Assembly (NCBI RefSeq): GCF_000003815.2
Contig: NC_049990.1
Location: 13,012,771-13,076,770 of the forward strand
DNA from: Branchiostoma floridae
Taxonomy: Eukaryota; Chordata; Leptocardii; Amphioxiformes; Branchiostomatidae
Reading direction: 5' to 3'
Length of the DNA: 64,000 nt
The notes beneath the pieces were generated by a model. That model searched no databases and had not been told where the DNA came from. It saw only the letters and a list, made by a program, of their open reading frames with translations. The position numbers were made by a program, and so were the translations under genes. Shown piece after piece: positions 58,969 through 64,000 of this stretch. The first letter of the stretch is position 1. Each line of letters opens with the position of its first letter.

Positions 58969-61900
58969 ATAGATAAATGATATATAGATATATTGATATA
59001 TAGATATCTATAAATAGATAGATAGGCCCACTTTAGACAGACAACAGTTATATAGTCTTGCGACTGTTATTGTCTGAGAGGAACATACTGCAAGCTTATT
59101 AGTATTTAGTATATGATTCACTTCCGTCGCCGGCGATGATTCCTTTTTAGACATGCGTGGAATAGTGTCGCGGACCCCCTGCTGAAGGGTCGCACGACCA
59201 GGTCCGAGGTGGGCGAACGATGGTTTGAGTAAAAACCGTCGTGCTACTGTTTTGATCCTCTCTATAGACAGCATAAAAATACCGTCGCCTGAGACGTCTT
59301 GGACAACAACAGTCGCACGATTAAACTCTTGTCTGTCTAAAGTGGCCGGTAGAGTTCTGCACATGACTGGATATATTATTTTTGCTGTTTTGTAAATCCT
59401 CTTACATTATCACTATTACAAAGAAGGGAGAAAAAGGGGCAACATCGCCAGACGTACTATATACTTAAGAGTCATTGCAGGAGAAAACCAGGCAGAGGTC
59501 GGAAGATGGGGGTCGGCCAAATCAACTCAAACTTTTTATGTGTGATAGGTATGGGGAACTTTGAACAGCCATATGATTAAAACCCTCCAGCTATTTTTCG
59601 TTATGGCGTTCTGGGGGCCCCCTCTGAGACCCTCCAAAATCAAACTATTGATGACTGAAAATTACTGAAATTGCGATAGCTATTCTGATACTTCTGATTA
59701 AGATATGACAAAAAGTTTTATATTCCCATATTTCATGTGTTCTTAAGTTTTATTGACAAAAATTTTAAGACGAAGTATTGAAATTAAGAGGGTGTTACAG
59801 GGGGTTACCAGAACCAATGAAAACACGATTTTCAACTCTCTGAATTTCTGTGATCTTTAAGGGGCTTGTTCTCCGACAACCAGCAATTTAAATGAATGGT
59901 TTTACCTTTACTGGAGAGAGGAATATCTACTAATTGAAAATCAAGCGTCGTCTAATTGGGCCATGTATACCACGAGCCGTGAGCGGGGGGTCTTTATGGG
60001 GATTTTCCAGGTTTTTGACTATGTTAAAACAGGTAATAACTGCTCACTACAGGGTAATGGCGGGCAACTTTTTGGTGTCCCTGTGTAGGATCACTGCTTG
60101 ATTGTCAAAAATGCTTCAACCAATTACAAGTAATTATTGGGGCTCTGTATGGGGGATATAAGGCTACTTGAAAATGAATTATGCAGGTTTTACCCGCATT
60201 TGTTGCTATGTAAGTGCTCAATATGGGGTAAGTTATGTCATTTATTTGTGTTTCTGTATAGGAACAATTCTTAACTGTCAAAAAAGCTATACCTATTTAC
60301 TGCTACTCATTTGGGCTCTGTATGGGGCATATAATGATATGTGAAATGGAATTAAGCTGCTTTTACACATCTCAGTGTCTCTAAGACGTCAATTAGTTTA
60401 AGTCCCTTACAAAGTGTGCTTTCCCTATAGTATACTCCACACACATAGTCTTCAAACATGACAGGATGACTGTAGTCAATACTTAGAATTAAAGTATACA
60501 CTGTCTTTCGCAGCGCCTGATGCCACTTGCTTTCCTCATCTATCGCTTCCATGTCAGTGATCACAAATTCTGTGCTTTCTTGCTGTCTTTGTGCTGCTGA
60601 AAGTTTGTAATAGCTTGTAATCGGCCGTGTGCCACTCGCTGGGCTGAAACAACCGCTTGCCATCAGATTCCCTAACGTGCTGTGCACATCTCGTGGGCCA
60701 CTTGCACAGCACCAGTTTCTGCCCAGACGTAGCCCCCCGATTGAAAATGGCAGTCAGATAGGCCTAAGTTTTCATCTTGTCTGACATCCGTTGGCCGCAT
60801 TTCCTGGTCCGGATTGCCCAGCCGTCATTGACAACTTGGTAGGACGCCCAATACGTATTCTTCTCCTTGTGACTGTGAGGCTAGGCCAGGTCCCAAAAAT
60901 GGACCATTGTTTTACGTATCGTCCATTCACAAGTTTTCACATAATGAATCAGGTCCAGGTTCAGGTCCAAACCTAGACCTGATCCTCTGGACCTGAGCCG
61001 GACCTGGACCTGAATTTTCCGTACCGGTACCCACCCCTAGCCATGAGCTATACCAGTCACAGCTTGAGCCCACTGCTTGTGTATTCTGTTGTACAATGTT
61101 CGTAACGTTGGACTCCCGCTCCAGTTCTTTAAAGTGTTCTCCAACGTCTTCTAGCTTGTTGGCTGAGCTGAAGGCTGTCACACATCCTGGCTCAGGGCAG
61201 CAGAACAACGCTGACTTTGACCAACTGCCGATGTTGTGATGTGACTCGTTTGTGGCTGTGGGGTACCAAACAGTGCTGTTTCGGGGTTGGAAGGTCATGT
61301 ATCTGTGGCACTGTGGCAAAGTTCACTACTTCTCCAACCCCAACACCAAAGGCTCTCTAGACTCGTACTAGCATGTCTCAATCAGTTGCAAACAAGAAAT
61401 TGTTCTATGACTTGCACTGCTCTTAGCTTGCTTCACCTGTTTGTGCCACCGCAATTCTACAGTCCTCTATGCATCCATGGGACCCCCCACGTTTCTTTCA
61501 TGTATTCAGCGGTCAAGACATCGATGTTTTTCATTGACGTACCGTCTTATGCTATCTTGCGGTCACAAATGTCCTTGCCTCCTGAGGGTCTGAGAAGTCG
61601 AAGCACAGAACTTATATGCTAGTTTTCTGACCGATCGCTGGCAGAGACAAAATCAGCGTAGCACAGTGGTAACACCCTGCAATTTCTCAAAAACACTTTC
61701 ATTAGTAAAAGATTCCCCGGACTGGACGGTCTAAAATACACTTTGCAGGATAGCACAGAACCAATCCTGTCGGCAGTTGTTGAAAATGTGGACAAAGCAC
61801 TCCACATACTTGCCTTCATCGCCCTTCGTAATTACTGCAGCCATTGGGATCCATAACTCCATACTAAAAAGAACATGGGACTTTTGATTCGATGGCTCTT

Positions 61901-63263
61901 AATTCATAATTCACCAACCCACCTATCTCACATCGAAAATATGCGCAGAAGATTGCTGACCCAGTTCTTCTCGCTTCTGCCAAAGATTTCTGATGCAATG
62001 ACGGTTAGAGTATATCATGTACGTGGAGACCTGATAACCCCCATGTAGAGCCTCTTTCATTAAGCACTACATGGTAAATACATAATCATTATGATTCTGT
62101 AAGGAATGTACTATTTGAGGACTTACAGAGCAACAAATGCGGGTAAAACCTGCATAATTCATTTTCAAGTAGCCTTATATCCCCCATACAGAGCCCCAAT
62201 AATGACTTGCAGTCAGTTGAAGCATTTGTGACAATCAAGCAGTGATCCTACACAGGGACACCAAAAAGTTGCCCGCCTTACCCCGTAGTGAGCAGTTATT
62301 ACCTGTTTTAACATGGTCAAAAACCTGGAAAATCCCCATAAAGACCTCACGAGCTCACGGCTCGTGGTATACATGGCCCAATTAGACGACGCTTGATTTT
62401 CAATTAGTACATATTCCTCTCTCCAGTAAAGGTAAAACCATTCATTTAAATTGCTGGTTGTCGGAGAACAAGCCCCTTAAAGATCACAGAAATTCAGAGA
62501 GTTGAAAATCGTGTTTTCATTGGTTCTGGTAACCCCCTGTAACACCCTCTTAATTTCAATACTTCGTCTTAAAATTTTTGTCAGTAAAACTTAAGAACAC
62601 ATGAAATATGGGAATATAAAACTTTTTGTCATATCTTAATCAGAAGTATCAGAATAGCCATCGCAATTTCAGTAATTTTCAGTCATCAATAGTTTGCTTT
62701 TGGAGGGTCTCAGAGGGGGCCCCCAGAACGCCATAACGAAAAATAGCTGGAGGGTTTTAATCATATGGCTGTTCATAGTTCCCCATACCTATCACACATA
62801 AAAAGTTTGAGTTGATTTGTCCGACCCCCATCTTCCGACCTCTGCCTGGTTTTGCCTGGTTTTCTCCTGCAATGACTCTTAATATACTCTTTTCGTGACC
62901 TGTACTTCAAAAGCTCAATGACTAAACATTATTTGCCCAAGCACAGGTCACAACAAATAAACCAATAAACCGTATCATTTATTGTGGTGAGCAAAAAATG
63001 CGTAATAAGGATCTTCATTCAATAACTTTCATATGTTTGTTTCAGGTCTGTTCCTGGTCAGTGCTGCTCTAAGTATGTGTGAGGAAGTGTACCTTTATGG
63101 ATTCTGGCCTTGGCACTTAGACAGGATCGGGAACAACCTTACTCAGCATTATTATGACAACCACCCTGTGCACAAAGCTCACAAACTTCCAGATGAATTC
63201 AAACAACACCAAAGACTTCACAATGAGGGAGTTTTGCACATAACTACAAACAAATGTCCGTGA
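44868..63263 (+). CDS. Alpha-2,8-sialyltransferase (GT29), ST8SIA1/5/6 group, seven exons
   Basis: Exons: 44868-45028, 47399-47572, 51517-51661, 53326-53438, 57176-57268, 58234-58481, 63046-63263 (TGA). All junctions are GT-AG and phases agree; they encode 383 residues. The enzyme adds alpha-2,8-linked sialic acid to glycolipid or glycoprotein glycans in the Golgi lumen. Domains in these 383 residues: type II membrane anchor near 11-30 ([19 protein letters not shown]), stem with NKT glycosylation sequon and [14 protein letters not shown], large sialylmotif from C172 ([20 protein letters not shown]) through FVFRCNMAP and [12 protein letters not shown], small sialylmotif near 309-330 ([23 protein letters not shown]), motif III (QHYYDN, 345-350) and motif VS (H357xxxxE362). 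The paired motif cysteines C172, C186 and C323 are present. Best match by eye is ST8SIA1 (GD3 synthase), but TrkA-like calls within this group need a tree. The first exon carries no ATG before the anchor, so an upstream exon is required (see 38415-38600). Introns hold MITEs and a 3.4 kb foldback element. Confidence 0.93.
45116..45190 (+). mobile_element. Decayed tRNA-like SINE head
   Basis: The stretch has a box A-like GCGACAGCGGTAGCGTACTGG, an anticodon-like loop (GGATTTGTGATCC) and a degraded box B GCGAATTTGAATCCCGGGAG. There is no matching acceptor stem. It is probably a separate, shorter SINE insertion 220 bases before copy 2. Confidence 0.4.
45412..45930 (+). mobile_element. tRNA-derived SINE, copy 2 (longer)
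   Basis: The tRNA-like head at 45412-45482 has box A GGCACAGCAGCAGCG and box B GAGTTCGAATCCTGCC. The body matches copy 1 (CTTTCATCACTTTACTCGG, GAAAATGAGTACCGG, GCCGTCTCTTGGATAGGA, TTAAATGGAGGTC) and extends further through GTACGTTAAAGAACCAACC. The right limit is uncertain. It lies in the first sure intron of the sialyltransferase gene. Confidence 0.65.
47787..48199. mobile_element. MITE with TAATCTCCAAGCAGATCC ends
   Basis: TAATCTCCAAGCAGATCC at the left is matched by GGATCTGCTTGGAGATTA at the right. The inner parts also pair (TAGTATCAAACCCACCGTAG against CTATCTTATGGCACCGTAGG). A solo end is at 37419-37470 (TTAATCTCCAAGCAGATCTT) and a partial inner match (GCCGGCTACACTCCT) at 12623. Sialyltransferase intron. 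Confidence 0.65.
49452..50060 (+). repeat. Degenerate tandem repeat of about 130 bp
   Basis: CTGGAAGAGxCCATTCxTGC recurs near 49452, 49590, 49720, 49855 and 49967, each followed by a run such as GAGGGGGG and then TTTTTGGACTGGTCTATTTT. Steps are about 112-140 bases. Decay hides whether this was once a satellite or a coding repeat. Confidence 0.5.
54535..54610 (+). repeat. CT-rich polypyrimidine tract
   Basis: CTCTCTCT/CCCTCTCT run of about 75 bases in a sialyltransferase intron. It creates an Arg/Glu-rich false frame on the minus strand. Confidence 0.8.
55028..55249. mobile_element. MITE of the GTAACRCTAGTTCACC family, copy 3
   Basis: GTAGCGCTAGTTCACCTTTA to GAGAACTAGCGTTAC, with the inner pair GATGGACGGTGGTTTT / CCTCCGTCCGTCTACTTG. 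222 bp, in the sialyltransferase intron before the 57176 exon. A short fragment of the inner part (AGATATCAAGTCGACGGACA) also occurs at 45300-45325. Confidence 0.7.
58571..58661. repeat. Short foldback repeat of GGAATTC words
   Basis: GGGGAGATTGGAA at the left and TTCCAATCTCCCT at the right are inverted, and between them lie further pairs (GGAATTCGGAATTC, AATTGGAATTCCAATC, GAATCCCGAATTCC). Lies 90 bases after the exon ending at 58481. Confidence 0.6.
58805..59024 (+). repeat. TA and GATA microsatellite block
   Basis: TCTA repeats, then a TA run of about 80 bases, then GATA repeats and mixed TATAGATA. It lies directly before the MITE at 59025. Confidence 0.85.
59025..59347. mobile_element. 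MITE with CACTTTAGACAGAC ends
   Basis: GGCCCACTTTAGACAGACAA is matched by GTCTGTCTAAAGTGGCC at the right end. The middle also has ACAACAGT / ACTGTTATTGT words in both orientations. It sits directly after the GATA/TA microsatellite. Confidence 0.6.
59460..62885. mobile_element. Foldback-type element with about 767-bp inverted arms, in the last sialyltransferase intron
   Basis: 59460-60226 and 62117-62885 are inverted copies that match closely for their whole length (for example AAGAGTCATTGCAGGAGAAA against TTTCTCCTGCAATGACTCTT, and GGAGGGTTTTAATCATATGG). The left arm has one GGCAG step where the right arm has a short CCTGGTTTTG repeat. The 1.9 kb centre holds degraded coding sequence on the minus strand and a fragment of another repeat at 60949-61040. 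Long arms around a decayed gene suggest an old DNA transposon or an inverted duplication. Confidence 0.7.
60352..61319 (-). pseudogene. Decayed element-borne ORF with a C2H2-like zinc-finger relic
   Basis: Two minus-strand open stretches lie in the centre of the foldback element. The upstream one (61319-61050) contains [18 protein letters not shown] followed by GEHFKELE, a C-x4-C finger that seems to have lost its first histidine. CPEPGC fingers of this kind occur in repetitive proteins of lancelets and cnidarians (family recollection, not checked). The downstream stretch (60687-60352, 111 codons) has [19 protein letters not shown] and ends in a stop. The reading frame between them is broken by the inserted repeat at 60949-61040. 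Confidence 0.35.
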
Positions 63264-63299
63264 TGCTGCACGCGCAACTGCAACTAGGATACTCATAAT

Positions 63300-63305
63300 A
63301 ATAAA
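63300..63305 (+). promoter_or_regulatory. Possible polyadenylation signal of the sialyltransferase gene
   Basis: AATAAA 37 bases after the TGA stop. It would give a very short 3' UTR; a distal site beyond the window is equally possible. Confidence 0.35.
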
Positions 63306-64000
63306 TTAAAGCCTTATAATCTTGTCGGGACAACAGCACAGACACATGATCAATTTCCAAACGTTTCAGACAGCACCTGTGACTCGAGGAACATTTGGAT
63401 CTAACGTAACCAGCTTTTAAAACACGATTCTGGTTCCATATGTTAATGAGGTGAAGACAATTTTAATATGGATTAATGGAGGACGAATTCACGACAGCAT
63501 TGAATCAAGTCATTCAGCTCCTGTTATACTAATGCAGTAGACAATGCTGTGGGGAGAAGGGCTTTTTAGTCATAAAAAATCTAAGACTTGTTCTTTGTTT
63601 TCACCTACTTTTACAACATTAGGAATTTGTACAAACTTTGTGATTTTAAAATTTATGCATCCTTTCTTTCTCATTTGTTATTTGTAACACCCTTGCATTT
63701 GGGGATATTTGAAGGAGGTCATGCATAAAATCTTGTCAGCATTGCCGTAACTTTCCAAAACCTGTTTAGGAAATTTAAAGAGTTAATAAGACCGTGCATG
63801 TTTATATGTGGATGCCATCTGTGTGTGCATTAATACCATACTCTATGTGTTAAGTTCATTTGTTTGACCTTCCTGACCACTTAGAAGGCAACTTTTTTGG
63901 CCAGCCTTTTTTAGTTTAACAGGCTTAGGTCCGTTTGGGGTTCATGAACATGGCCCAAGCGCAATCTGTGTTGTTACAGTAACTGTGTTTCAAACATCTG
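63306..64000. other. Sequence downstream of the sialyltransferase stop
   Basis: AT-rich, possibly 3' UTR or spacer. No exon, repeat or RNA gene was recognised. Confidence 0.5.

Overview
The window is animal nuclear DNA, most probably from a lancelet (Branchiostoma) or a close invertebrate deuterostome. It is AT-rich, its genes are split into many short exons with GT-AG introns, and its proteins resemble vertebrate orthologues more than insect or nematode ones. It is crowded with short inverted-repeat transposons, tRNA-derived SINEs, LINE tails and minisatellites. Two runs of N mark assembly gaps (35802-35901 and 37743-38027). The species assignment is inference; the gene assignments come from reading spliced translations across exon junctions.

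Four protein genes can be supported. From left to right: (1) the last three coding exons of NME7 (+, 514-2108), whose 5' part lies outside the window. (2) A complete SMG6/EST1A gene (-, 32353 down to 4591), with 20 coding exons that join in frame into 1207 residues. It encodes the nonsense-mediated-decay endonuclease, with an exon-junction-complex binding motif, the EST1 14-3-3-like and helical region, and a PIN nuclease domain with its acidic residues intact. (3) A compact two-exon R-SNARE gene of the VAMP4/VAMP8 type (+, 34064-35497), which appears to carry one extra residue beside the ionic zero layer. (4) An alpha-2,8-sialyltransferase gene of the ST8SIA1/5/6 group (+, seven sure exons 44868-63263, with a possible first exon at 38415-38600). 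NME7 and SMG6 are tail to tail, SMG6 and the R-SNARE are head to head about 1.7 kb apart, and the R-SNARE and sialyltransferase run the same way. These are ordinary single-gene neighbours; nothing suggests that they form a pathway.

The accessory content is mobile DNA in introns and spacers. Landmarks are: a putative 6.6 kb element with 13-bp inverted ends and strange GC-rich subterminal blocks, filling most of SMG6 intron 18 (7600-14206); two copies of a hAT-like non-autonomous element with perfect 8-bp target duplications (20090-20443 and 27026-27365), the second nested inside another element; a nested pair at 35642-37323 in which the inner element (36195-37305) is flanked by a 6-bp duplication and a related copy near 61 kb shows the empty site; and a 3.4 kb element with about 767-bp inverted arms in the last sialyltransferase intron (59460-62885). 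Several MITE families recur across the window, along with SINE copies, LINE 3' ends, a 21-bp and a 58-bp minisatellite, and several microsatellites. No tRNA or rRNA gene, CRISPR array or bacterial-type operon was seen.
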